6,053 bases of DNA from Clostridiales bacterium (GTDB taxonomy: Bacteria; Bacillota; Clostridia; Peptostreptococcales; BM714), in NCBI GenBank assembly GCA_002869095.1, contig PKTO01000343.1, forward strand, positions 1 through 6,053, read 5' to 3'. The notes under the pieces were generated by a model. That model was not told where the DNA came from. It did no database searches and saw only the letters and a program-made list of their open reading frames with translations. Below, piece by piece: positions 1 to 5,497 of this stretch (the stretch's first letter is position 1; every line of letters begins with the position of its first letter). Both the position numbers and the translations under genes were made by a program.

Positions 1-284
1 AGGAGACTCTTTTGATGGAGGCGCTTGAAGCCGGAGCGGAAGACATACAGTTCGAGGATGGATTCGCTGAAATAATAACATCCATGGAGGATTTCGCCGG
101 AGTAAGGGATTCTTTGCTGGAAGGCGGATACAAGCTTGCAAAGGCGGAATTGGGTTACATACCCCAAACAATGACAAAACTCGAAGAAAGCGGCGACATA
201 GAAAAGATGGAAAAGCTTATAGATATGCTTGAGGACAATGACGACGTGCAGAACATGCACCATAATTGGGAGATGGATGAATAG
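1..284 (+). CDS. yebC: YebC/PmpR/TACO1-family regulator, C-terminal part
   Basis: This is the last 93 codons of a gene whose start lies before the window; the frame enters at base 3 and ends at TAG 282-284. The family (YebC, PmpR, mitochondrial TACO1) has about 240 residues. Its members have been described as DNA-binding regulators and as ribosome-linked translation factors, so the exact role here is open. Recognition rests on the conserved C-terminal pattern: MEALEAGAED near the start, the EDF segment, the IPQT motif, and the ending LIDMLEDNDDVQNMHHNW, which matches the family's LxDxLEDxDDVQxVyhN signature. In many bacteria yebC sits just upstream of ruvC; here three small genes and one minus-strand gene separate them, but the association is kept. 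The TTG/ATG codons at 12-17 are internal to the gene and not a start. I see no strong terminator directly after the stop. Confidence 0.94.
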   Translation, partial: ETLLMEALEAGAEDIQFEDGFAEIITSMEDFAGVRDSLLEGGYKLAKAELGYIPQTMTKLEESGDIEKMEKLIDMLEDNDDVQNMHHNWEMDE

Positions 285-307
285 TTTTTCGAATTTCACC
301 GGACGGG

Positions 308-336
308 TTTAGAGCGTCATGCTTTTGGTATATAAA
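308..336 (+). promoter_or_regulatory. Weak candidate promoter before the 112-aa gene
   Basis: TTTAGA at 308-313 (four of six matches to TTGACA) lies 17 bp before TATAAA at 331-336 (five of six matches to TATAAT). It stands in the 93-bp gap between yebC and the next gene and would give a leader of about 35 nt. AT-rich gaps produce such matches by chance, so this is a suggestion only; the gene may instead be read through from yebC. Confidence 0.3.
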
Positions 337-377
337 GAATAAGACACCGGTTGCCATTCAAAAGAAGGAGGATTCTT

Positions 378-716
378 ATGAGTGTCAGGTATTCGCCAAA
401 AGTAAAAAAGGTTTCAACGAGTTATCTCAGATCCCATGACAAGGATTCTACAAAAACGCTTAGGGAAAGTTCGAGGGAAAACTTTTTGCATGAGAGGAAA
501 GAGATGGAAAAAGAGCTCTCGGCAAGCATTGAAACAATATGCAAATTGCTCAATGACCGGTACAGATATGTTGAAACACAGAATATTCGCGGCAGAAATG
601 TCATGATTTTCAGGAATGAAGAAAACAAGATCAAAAAATTGAGATTCGAGTATGAAGAAAACTATCATAGAGCAGAGGACAAGCTCAAAGAAAAGGCAAG
701 CGAATGTGAATCATAG
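378..716 (+). CDS. Hypothetical charged protein, 112 aa
   Basis: I do not recognise this family. The start is ATG 378, which follows a full AAGGAGG site (365-371) at 6 nt; a TTG at 351 in the same frame precedes that site and is not the start. The protein is soluble-looking, has no signal peptide or membrane segment, and is very rich in Lys, Arg and Glu. The N-terminal 20 residues are basic (SVRYSPKVKKVSTSYLRS). Residues about 32-60 are heptad-like and probably helical. A short hydrophobic stretch (about 66-78, including RGRNVMIF) could be a beta hairpin. The C-terminal third (about 80-110) is a Glu/Lys/Arg helix that could form a coiled coil. Codon use resembles the neighbours, and the excellent ribosome site with a terminator 30 bp past the stop argues that it is expressed. 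It lies between yebC and the SOS divergon, and its role is unknown. Confidence 0.8.
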   Translation: MSVRYSPKVKKVSTSYLRSHDKDSTKTLRESSRENFLHERKEMEKELSASIETICKLLNDRYRYVETQNIRGRNVMIFRNEENKIKKLRFEYEENYHRAEDKLKEKASECES

Positions 717-745
717 GAATGCAAATAAAAAATTCAGGGAATAAT

Positions 746-786
746 AAAATCAGGCAGATCCGCCAAAGCGGCATGTGCCTGATTTT
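746..786. terminator. Bidirectional intrinsic terminator
   Basis: Arms AAAATCAGGCA (746-756) and TGCCTGATTTT (776-786) are perfectly complementary over 11 bp. Inside them a second stem, CCGC (760-763) with GCGG (768-771), closes on a CAAA loop. Because the stem ends in A/T runs, each strand gives a hairpin followed by U-rich sequence: TGATTTTCTATTT on the plus strand, TGATTTTATTATT on the minus strand. It lies exactly between two convergent genes and touches the stop codon of the minus-strand LysM gene (TAG at 787-789), so it can serve both. Confidence 0.88.
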
Positions 787-1092
787 CTATTTGGTGAGCT
801 TTACAGGAACCAGTATTGTTTGTCCCGGTTTTATTATATGATTTGACAAATGGTTGGTTTCGAAAATCTCAAAGACGGTTTCCCTGACATCGCAGTCCTG
901 GTTTTGCGATTCAGCTATTGCCCATACTGTGTCTCCGGGCTTGACGACAATTTCCCTGTACTGCTTTTCCTGCATCCCGTTTGCCTGAACAAGCCTCAAA
1001 GGCACTGATAGGATGCAAAAAGAAAGGAATAGCAAAAGAGCTGTGCTTGTTATGAATTTTTTTCGATTTGCGATTCTGTAGCGCTTTTTCAT
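787..1092 (-). CDS. yneA: LysM membrane protein, YneA-like SOS division inhibitor
   Basis: This is a 101-residue protein with a basic N-terminus (MKKRYRIANRKK), one hydrophobic segment at about 14-32 acting as a signal anchor, and a single LysM domain at about 46-98. The LysM hallmarks are YREIVVKPGDTVWAIA at its start, an N-L pair (N80, L82) in the middle, and IIKPGQTILVPV at the end. LysM domains bind the glycan chains of peptidoglycan. Size and layout match YneA of Bacillus and relatives, a short-lived protein that delays division when DNA is damaged. The strongest support is the promoter: two LexA-type boxes sit on it. A GGGGTGAT ribosome site lies 4 nt before the ATG on the minus strand. 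In Bacillus yneA diverges from lexA; here it diverges from the ruvCAB side instead. It could be another LysM protein, since the family is called from architecture and regulation rather than a diagnostic residue. Confidence 0.82.
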   Translation of the reverse strand: MKKRYRIANRKKFITSTALLLFLSFCILSVPLRLVQANGMQEKQYREIVVKPGDTVWAIAESQNQDCDVRETVFEIFETNHLSNHIIKPGQTILVPVKLTK

Positions 1093-1103
1093 ATAATCAC
1101 CCC

Positions 1104-1115
1104 GAACGTGTGTTC
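1104..1115. promoter_or_regulatory. LexA/SOS box 1 (proximal to the LysM gene)
   Basis: GAACGTGTGTTC fits the Gram-positive LexA operator GAAC-N4-GTTC exactly, and the preceding C gives CGAAC as in the Bacillus consensus. On the minus strand it falls just downstream of the predicted transcription start (about 1118), a position where bound LexA would block initiation or clearance. Confidence 0.88.
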
Positions 1116-1124
1116 TATAAGTTC

Positions 1125-1153
1125 ATTATAATAGAACGTATGTTCTTTGTAAA
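1125..1153 (-). promoter_or_regulatory. Leftward SOS promoter of the LysM gene
   Basis: Read on the minus strand, TTTACA (1148-1153; five of six matches) is followed after exactly 17 bp by TATAAT (1125-1130; six of six). The predicted start near 1118 gives a leader of about 26 nt before the ATG at 1092. LexA box 2 fills the spacer and box 1 covers roughly +3 to +15. This is a strong promoter that would need to be kept off by a repressor, as expected for a division inhibitor. Confidence 0.87.
1134..1145. promoter_or_regulatory. LexA/SOS box 2 (inside the promoter spacer)
   Basis: GAACGTATGTTC again fits GAAC-N4-GTTC exactly. With its flanks (1133-1146, AGAAC-N4-GTTCT) the arms are symmetric over 5 bp. 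It lies wholly within the 17-bp spacer between the -35 and -10 elements of the leftward promoter, so LexA and RNA polymerase could not both occupy it. Its centre is 30 bp from that of box 1, close to three helical turns. Confidence 0.9.
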
Positions 1154-1173
1154 TAGTTTTTTTAAAAATTTTA

Positions 1174-1182
1174 TGTTATAAT
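1174..1182 (+). promoter_or_regulatory. Rightward extended -10 promoter
   Basis: TGTTATAAT at 1174-1182 is a perfect extended -10 (TG-N-TATAAT). No good -35 lies at 16-18 bp, which extended -10 promoters can tolerate. The predicted start is near 1189, 16 nt before the ATG at 1205. It is the likely promoter of the two small membrane genes and perhaps of ruvCAB. LexA box 2 is centred about 50 bp upstream of this start, so repression from it would be less direct than on the leftward promoter. Confidence 0.7.
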
Positions 1183-1204
1183 GATTAAAAAAAAGGGGCA
1201 ACTT

Positions 1205-1345
1205 ATGGATCCTGTCTTGATATTTTTAGTTGTTGCAGGCATATTCCTGGTTTTTTGGGACTTGAGAAAGCCCAGGCAAGGCAAAAGAACGGAAGAAATC
1301 GAAAACGACGAAAGCGCAACAATATTCGATGATGAATTTGAATGA
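1205..1345 (+). CDS. Small single-pass membrane protein, 46 aa
   Basis: I do not recognise this protein. ATG 1205 follows AGGGG (1194-1198) at 6 nt and a promoter start predicted about 16 nt upstream, so it would be the first gene of the rightward transcript. Residues about 4-18 form one hydrophobic helix (VLIFLVVAGIFLVFW). A positively charged patch follows (RKPRQGKR, 21-28), then a strongly acidic tail (EEIENDES ... FDDEFE). By the positive-inside rule the N-terminus would be outside and the charged tail in the cytoplasm. The stop TGA (1343-1345) precedes the next small gene by 16 nt. The clean ribosome site, hydrophobic block and position make it likely to be real despite its size; no function can be stated. 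Confidence 0.7.
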   Translation: MDPVLIFLVVAGIFLVFWDLRKPRQGKRTEEIENDESATIFDDEFE

Positions 1346-1361
1346 ATTGAGGGGTGAAAAG

Positions 1362-1454
1362 ATGAACAGGGGAACGGCTAAAATTATTGCAATAGCGATT
1401 GCTTTAGTTATGGTTATATCGGCTTTTGGTGGACTGGTATCACTTTTTGGATAA
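1362..1454 (+). CDS. Micro-protein of 30 aa, one membrane helix
   Basis: ATG 1362 follows GAGGGGTGA (1349-1357), a strong ribosome site, at 4 nt. The protein is a short basic head (MNRGTAK) and then a hydrophobic helix to the C-terminus (IIAIAIALVMVISAFGGLVSLFG). Size and topology recall the tiny single-helix proteins of Firmicutes such as Prli42 and DUF4044 members (about 30 residues, basic N-terminus, helix). I saw no diagnostic motif, so this is an analogy, not an assignment. It forms a pair with the 46-residue gene 16 nt upstream, and a terminator-like hairpin starts 6 nt after its stop. Confidence 0.68.
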   Translation: MNRGTAKIIAIAIALVMVISAFGGLVSLFG

Positions 1455-1460
1455 AGATTT

Positions 1461-1488
1461 GGGATACGGTGATTGACTGTATCCTTTT
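1461..1488 (+). terminator. Terminator-like hairpin between the small genes and ruvC
   Basis: GGGATACGGT (1461-1470) pairs with ACTGTATCCT (1476-1485) as a 10-bp stem, including two G-U pairs, around a 5-nt loop. The core GGATAC/GTATCC is perfect. Four T residues (1485-1488) and then AA follow. The U-tract is short and the stem is only moderately GC-rich, so it is probably a leaky terminator or attenuator rather than a full stop. No convincing separate ruvC promoter lies between it and 1537; TTGACT at 1473-1478 has no -10 at a workable distance. Confidence 0.55.
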
Positions 1489-1536
1489 AATATGTGGGAA
1501 AATTATCGTAGAAAAGGAAGGCAGGCGAAAGACGGC

Positions 1537-2031
1537 ATGCTGATAATAGGTATTGATCCGGGATATGCGATTTTGGGATATGGAGTAATTTCGTACGTAG
1601 GGAACCGTTTTGAAGTAATTGAATACGGGACTGTAACGACAAGCCCGGATATGGAATTGCCGGACAGGCTTAAAAAGATTTATGAAGACCTTCATGTTCT
1701 TTTTGACAAATACAAGCCTGACGCCGTTGCCATTGAAGAATTGTTTTTCAACAGGAATGTTACGACAGCCCTTATGGTGGGGCATGCAAGGGGTGCCGCG
1801 GTCGTAGCTGCGGCGAAGGCGAATCTTGAAATTTACGAATATACTCCGCTGCAGGTAAAACAGGGAGTTGTCGGTTATGGCAGAGCGGACAAGAAGCAGG
1901 TACAGATAATGGTAAAGACTTTGCTTAACATGAAAGAGATTCCAAGGCCTGACGATGCCGCAGACGCTTTGGCAGTGGGCATTTGCCATGCGCATTCGGG
2001 AATAATGGAAAAGCATTTCAAAATTAAATGA
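1537..2031 (+). CDS. ruvC: Holliday junction resolvase RuvC
   Basis: RuvC is a homodimeric, magnesium-dependent endonuclease that cuts four-way junctions symmetrically after RuvAB branch migration. The protein has 164 residues, within the usual 160-175. The RNase H-like fold is marked by IGIDPG at the N-terminus (catalytic D7), AIEELFF (E67, with E68 beside it), and PDDAADALA near the C-terminus (D140 and D143). All four acidic positions are present. Start: ATG 1537 places IGIDPG at the standard position. An in-frame ATG at 1492 would add 15 unconserved residues, has no ribosome site, and lies right after the hairpin. An AGGAAGGCAGG stretch (1515-1525) gives a weak, long-spaced ribosome site. 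The stop TGA (2029-2031) overlaps the ruvA ribosome site, so translation is probably coupled. Confidence 0.97.
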   Translation: MLIIGIDPGYAILGYGVISYVGNRFEVIEYGTVTTSPDMELPDRLKKIYEDLHVLFDKYKPDAVAIEELFFNRNVTTALMVGHARGAAVVAAAKANLEIYEYTPLQVKQGVVGYGRADKKQVQIMVKTLLNMKEIPRPDDAADALAVGICHAHSGIMEKHFKIK

Positions 2032-2036
2032 GGTGA
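2030..2036 (+). promoter_or_regulatory. Ribosome binding site that decides the ruvA start
   Basis: GAGGTGA at 2030-2036 overlaps the ruvC stop codon. It abuts the ATG at 2037 with no spacing, which the ribosome cannot use, but stands 6 nt before the in-frame TTG at 2043. It therefore points to TTG 2043 as the start. Confidence 0.75.
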
Positions 2037-2042
2037 ATGGGC

Positions 2043-2648
2043 TTGATTGACTATATAAAAGGGATTGTAAAGGATACGGGAGAAAATTTCATAGTTGTTG
2101 AGAACAACGGAATAGGGTACCGCATTTTCACTTCGATGAACACCATCGGGGAAATCAGCGACGGAGATGAATTGAAGATATATGCGGACATGGTTGTAAG
2201 GGAAGACGATATAAGCCTCTATGGTTTTTACGACAAAAGCGAACTTAAAATGTTCAGGATGTTGAACAAGGTAAATGGAATAGGATCAAAATTGGCTTTG
2301 GCCGTATTGTCCACTATTGACTACAACGATGTGGCAAGATGCATAGCCTTATCTGACAGCGCATCTCTTACAAGTGTTTCGGGGGTGGGTAAAAAAACCG
2401 CTCAGCGGATAATATTGGACTTGAAGGACAAGGTAATCAAGGAATTCGGGGAAATGGATATGCCCGAAAGCGTCAGGCAGGGCAGGAACCTCCCTTCAAA
2501 AGGGGAAAACAGGGATGCGGTTGATGCTCTGATGGCTCTGGGTTACGGCAGGACAGACGCATCGACGGCTGTGCAGTCGGTTTATGAAGAAGGAATGAAA
2601 GCTCAAACCATAATAAAAGAGGCGCTAAAGACTTTGCTGAAGAGATGA
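2043..2648 (+). CDS. ruvA: Holliday junction branch-migration protein RuvA
   Basis: RuvA tetramers hold the four-way junction flat and load two RuvB rings on opposite arms. From TTG 2043 the protein has 201 residues and begins MIDYIKG, the usual RuvA opening (MI-Y-x-G); an ATG two codons earlier has no usable ribosome site. Domain I (OB fold) covers about 1-62 and includes the [10 protein letters not shown] segment, whose E54 and D55 correspond to the acidic pin that separates strands. Domain II has two helix-hairpin-helix motifs, [10 protein letters not shown] (77-86) and [12 protein letters not shown] (112-123), which contact the DNA backbone. A flexible linker (about 137-156) leads to domain III (about 157-201, [10 protein letters not shown]), which binds RuvB. 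It lies 11 nt after ruvC and 10 nt before ruvB. Confidence 0.96.
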   Translation: MIDYIKGIVKDTGENFIVVENNGIGYRIFTSMNTIGEISDGDELKIYADMVVREDDISLYGFYDKSELKMFRMLNKVNGIGSKLALAVLSTIDYNDVARCIALSDSASLTSVSGVGKKTAQRIILDLKDKVIKEFGEMDMPESVRQGRNLPSKGENRDAVDALMALGYGRTDASTAVQSVYEEGMKAQTIIKEALKTLLKR

Positions 2649-2658
2649 GGAGGCCGAA

Positions 2659-3711
2659 ATGATCGAAAACAACCAGGACCGAAGGGTCATAACCCCGGAT
2701 AAAAAAAGGGATGAATCCGAAATAGAACTTTCCCTCAGGCCGAAATCCCTGGATGAATACATTGGACAGGAAAAGCTTAAGGAAAAAATGAAAATATTCA
2801 TCGATGCGGCCAAAATGAGGGAAGAATCACTGGACCATGTATTGCTTTACGGCCCCCCGGGGCTTGGAAAGACCACTCTTTCGTCAATAATCGCAAACGA
2901 GATGGGAGTCAGCATACGCATAACTTCCGGACCTGCAATAGAAAGGCCCGGAGACCTTGCAGCCATACTTACCAATCTGCAGGAAAACGATGTGCTTTTC
3001 ATAGACGAGATCCACAGGCTGAGCAGAAGCGTCGAGGAAGTGCTTTATCCTTCAATGGAGGACTATGCCCTTGATATAATAATCGGCAAGGGTCCAAGCG
3101 CGAGAACGGTGCGCCTGGATTTGCCAAGGTTCACGCTGATTGGAGCAACGACAAGGGCAGGCCTTCTGACATCGCCATTGAGAGACCGGTTTGGGGTCAT
3201 ATGCAAGCTGGACCTCTATGAAGTAAAGAACCTTAAGAAGATAGTCTTGCGTTCGGCGGACATACTCGGTGTTCCAATCGACGACGGATCGGCTTCACTC
3301 ATTGCGGTAAGGAGCAGGGGTACGCCCAGGATTGTAAACAGGCTGCTTAAAAGAGTGAGGGACTATGCCCAGGTAATGGGAGACGGTTCAATAAACGAGG
3401 ACACAGTCGCAAAAGCAATGACGCTTCTTGAAGTGGATCCGCTTGGATTGGACGGTGTTGACAGAAAAATACTAAAAACAATCATAGTCAAGTTCGATGG
3501 TGGGCCGGTTGGGCTGGACACGCTTGCCGCATCCACAGGAGAGGAAAGAAATACAATCGAAGACGTATACGAGCCATACCTTCTTCAGCTCGGATTCATA
3601 AACAGGACGCCAAGGGGAAGGGTTGTAACATCAAGGGGATACAGGCATCTGGGGATGGAAAAGAAAGGCGAAGAGGAGATAACCATATGGGATTTGGAGG
3701 AAGGCCGATAA
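2659..3711 (+). CDS. ruvB: Holliday junction branch-migration ATPase RuvB
   Basis: RuvB is the hexameric AAA+ motor that pulls DNA through the RuvA-junction complex. The 350 residues match the family length. In order: IGQ (35-37) of the N-terminal segment, Walker A GPPGLGKT (65-72), Walker B FIDEIHR (114-120, D116/E117), sensor 1 in LIGATTRAG (160-168), the arginine finger in SPLRDRFG (R175), sensor 2 in [10 protein letters not shown] (R224), and the C-terminal winged helix with [12 protein letters not shown] (279-290) and TPRGRV (317-322). All catalytic residues are intact. ATG 2659 follows a perfect AGGAGG (2648-2653) at 5 nt, and that site overlaps the ruvA stop. The last 25 nt overlap the next gene. 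The acidic tail ([14 protein letters not shown]) after the winged helix is the least conserved part and contains the ribosome site of that next gene. Confidence 0.98.
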   Translation: MIENNQDRRVITPDKKRDESEIELSLRPKSLDEYIGQEKLKEKMKIFIDAAKMREESLDHVLLYGPPGLGKTTLSSIIANEMGVSIRITSGPAIERPGDLAAILTNLQENDVLFIDEIHRLSRSVEEVLYPSMEDYALDIIIGKGPSARTVRLDLPRFTLIGATTRAGLLTSPLRDRFGVICKLDLYEVKNLKKIVLRSADILGVPIDDGSASLIAVRSRGTPRIVNRLLKRVRDYAQVMGDGSINEDTVAKAMTLLEVDPLGLDGVDRKILKTIIVKFDGGPVGLDTLAASTGEERNTIEDVYEPYLLQLGFINRTPRGRVVTSRGYRHLGMEKKGEEEITIWDLEEGR

Positions 3712-3902
3712 TAACAATCGGGGCAATCCTCATAGCAACGGGAGTTCTCCTTATAGCGGGAGCTCTTTTGGGAATAGGAAAGCTGCCGGGGGATTTCATA
3801 ATAAAAAAAGGAAGCGCAACCTTTTATTTTCCGCTGGTTTCGAGTATAATTATCAGTATTGCATTGACGTTTGTCCTCAATGTTTTTTTTGGAAAAAGGT
3901 AA
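3687..3902 (+). CDS. DUF2905 family small membrane protein
   Basis: This is a 71-residue protein with two predicted membrane helices (about 8-29 and 50-68). They are joined by a conserved loop, [12 protein letters not shown] (31-42), followed by FYFPL (46-50). The LPGD-I and FYFPL motifs are the signature of DUF2905, a bacterial family of about 70 residues with no known function that I recall as often standing next to ruvB or queA. The start ATG 3687 lies inside ruvB (25 nt overlap) with AGAGGAG (3672-3678) at 8 nt, so it is probably translationally coupled to ruvB. A link to recombination is suggested only by position. The short loop with both charged residues and a glycine-proline turn probably faces the cytoplasm. 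Confidence 0.9.
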   Translation: MGFGGRPIITIGAILIATGVLLIAGALLGIGKLPGDFIIKKGSATFYFPLVSSIIISIALTFVLNVFFGKR

Positions 3903-3915
3903 AGGGGCTGTGGCT

Positions 3916-5487
3916 ATGAAACGGGCATTTACAAGCATCGGATTGGCTTTGTCGTTATGCATGCTGTCATTTTTATTCGCATATGGAACTGAAAACATTC
4001 CGGAAACGATAAGGATAGGATTGACGTTCGACAATCCTTCGCTTGAGAGCATATCATTGTCTTCAAATGCGGGATTCGAGTTTCTGGAATTGAATGGCGA
4101 CGAATATGAGGATATGGGCTGCCGCATTGACTTCGGCGAATTGGTTGTAAGGAAAGCGTCAAAAGATCCCGCACAAAAGGTTTTTCTTGTCAGGGCCGGG
4201 GATGTCTCGGAGGATTTGAAGAGCCTGTCGGGTGGATTTTCGATGCTTGAAAACATAAGCGAAACTTTTTTTACCGCTTATGACGATGGTTGGTTTTTGT
4301 GTGCCGGCCCCTATTCAAGCAAATCCGAAGCGGAATCGGCATTGAAGAGTTTTTCTGACGATTCAGACGGAATTGAATTCGCTTTGGAAGATTACACCTC
4401 CTTGGTTGTAATCGAGTCCGGCGGATGGAATGTTCTGGCATACGACTGCATGGACGGAGAGCATGTGATAAAGCCTATTGGTGAAAATGGCGATACTTCA
4501 ACATTTTCATACAATGGGCACAATTATAGGGGCGGAATAATGGTCAAACGTTTTTCGGGCAGCGATTTGACGGTCATAAACCATCTGGGCATGGACGAAT
4601 ATCTTTACGGAGTTCTTCCTTGGGAAATGTCAAAGGACTGGCCGCTCGAGGCGCTCAAGGCCCAGGCGGTTGCCGCAAGAAATTTTGCAATTTCAAATTA
4701 TGCCAAGTATTCGCATCTTGGATTCAATCTCTGCAACACCCATAATTCCCAGGCATATGTGGGCTACGACTATGAAGGCCCGTCATGCAACAGAGCCGTC
4801 GACGAAACGGAAGGACAGCTGCTGATGTGGAAAGGCAACATAGTCAGCGCATTTTACCATGCCAACAGCGGGGGCTTTACCGAAAACAGCGAAAATGTGT
4901 GGACAGCGGAAGTCCCATATCTCAGGGGAGTCCGGGACGATTTCTCGATAGGCGGAAAAAATTACAGCTGGAGGCTTGAGTATACGGAAGATTCTCTTTC
5001 AAGCATGTTGAAAAAAGCGGGATACGATGTGGGCAAATCGATTAACGTGTCAATAGCAAGCAAAACGCCGAACAACCATGTTCTTGAGCTTTTGATAGAA
5101 TCGGAAAAACCGGCTGTCGCGCTCCTGAAAAACAACATGAGGACCATTTTCGGATACGACAGATTGAAAAGCACCCTTTTCGATGTAAAAAAGGACAACG
5201 ACATATATTGCATGAACGGATCTATTTTGACTGAGAGAGTGAATGCAAAGGGGATCGCCGTTTTGAACGGTGACGGAGAAATAAGCCAAACCGGCTTCGA
5301 GAACTGCCATGTTCTGGGAGCTGCCGGAGAAAAGGAGAACCCGCAGCCTGAGACTTTCATAATAGAAGGAAAAGGATGGGGACATGGTCTCGGCATGAGC
5401 CAGGAGGGCGCAAAGGCTATGGCTGAGAATGGCTATGACTACAGGGAAATACTATCCTTTTACTACAAGGATACATCGATAGAGTAG
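3916..5487 (+). CDS. SpoIID/LytB-domain cell wall protein with SPOR-like region
   Basis: This is a 523-residue exported protein. The signal peptide or anchor covers about 1-23 (MKRAF, then a hydrophobic core ending near FAYG). Residues about 86-148 (KVFLVRAG ... [19 protein letters not shown]) resemble a SPOR-type peptidoglycan-binding fold. The SpoIID/LytB domain runs from about 200 to 345, with the tail motif [13 protein letters not shown] at 487-499. SpoIID is a lytic transglycosylase that cuts glycan strands lacking stem peptides; its catalytic glutamate corresponds to E237 in PWEM (235-238). The [10 protein letters not shown] region holds H267, C273 and H276, possible metal ligands. True SpoIID is about 340 residues and lies in a sporulation locus; this longer form between ruvB and queA is a paralogue and need not act in sporulation. 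ATG 3916 has AAGGGG (3902-3907) at 8 nt; a GTG at 3910 is too close to that site. Confidence 0.9.
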   Translation: MKRAFTSIGLALSLCMLSFLFAYGTENIPETIRIGLTFDNPSLESISLSSNAGFEFLELNGDEYEDMGCRIDFGELVVRKASKDPAQKVFLVRAGDVSEDLKSLSGGFSMLENISETFFTAYDDGWFLCAGPYSSKSEAESALKSFSDDSDGIEFALEDYTSLVVIESGGWNVLAYDCMDGEHVIKPIGENGDTSTFSYNGHNYRGGIMVKRFSGSDLTVINHLGMDEYLYGVLPWEMSKDWPLEALKAQAVAARNFAISNYAKYSHLGFNLCNTHNSQAYVGYDYEGPSCNRAVDETEGQLLMWKGNIVSAFYHANSGGFTENSENVWTAEVPYLRGVRDDFSIGGKNYSWRLEYTEDSLSSMLKKAGYDVGKSINVSIASKTPNNHVLELLIESEKPAVALLKNNMRTIFGYDRLKSTLFDVKKDNDIYCMNGSILTERVNAKGIAVLNGDGEISQTGFENCHVLGAAGEKENPQPETFIIEGKGWGHGLGMSQEGAKAMAENGYDYREILSFYYKDTSIE

Positions 5488-5497
5488 GAGTAAAAAA

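Larger units (their letters stand above)
1104..1145. repeat. Nested palindrome formed by the two LexA boxes
   Basis: Positions 1104-1118 and 1131-1145 are inverted copies matching at 12 of 15 positions around a centre at 1124.5. The three mismatches lie in the non-conserved middles of the boxes. The central ATTATAAT (1125-1132) is itself self-complementary and supplies the leftward -10 element. The operator is therefore symmetric at two scales. Confidence 0.75.

Noticed and set aside
285..377. Possible terminator or small ORF after yebC
   Set aside because: Short ACC/GGT complementarities give no stable stem with a T-run, and the only ATG (319) opens seven codons without a ribosome site.
1127..1132. 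TATAAT on the plus strand as a second rightward -10
   Set aside because: It is a by-product of the self-complementary ATTATAAT. The 17-bp position upstream reads GAACGT, which is not a -35, and the TGTTATAAT at 1174-1182 is better placed.
1492..1536. Upstream ATG start for ruvC
   Set aside because: It would add 15 non-conserved residues before IGIDPG, has no ribosome site, and directly follows the hairpin.
1414..2016. Open frame of 200 codons on the minus strand opposite ruvC
   Set aside because: It lies entirely against ruvC and the small ORF, its translation is rich in Arg, His, Phe and Tyr with no domain, and it has no ribosome site. RuvC with all catalytic residues explains the region.
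3871..3915. Upstream start for the SpoIID-like gene inside DUF2905
   Set aside because: It would place charged residues and a second Met ahead of a normal signal peptide; ATG 3916 has AAGGGG at 8 nt.
3585..4256. Open frame of 223 codons on the minus strand across ruvB, DUF2905 and the SpoIID-like gene
   Set aside because: It spans three recognised plus-strand genes, and its composition (Ser, Pro, Arg, Lys) is typical of an antisense shadow.
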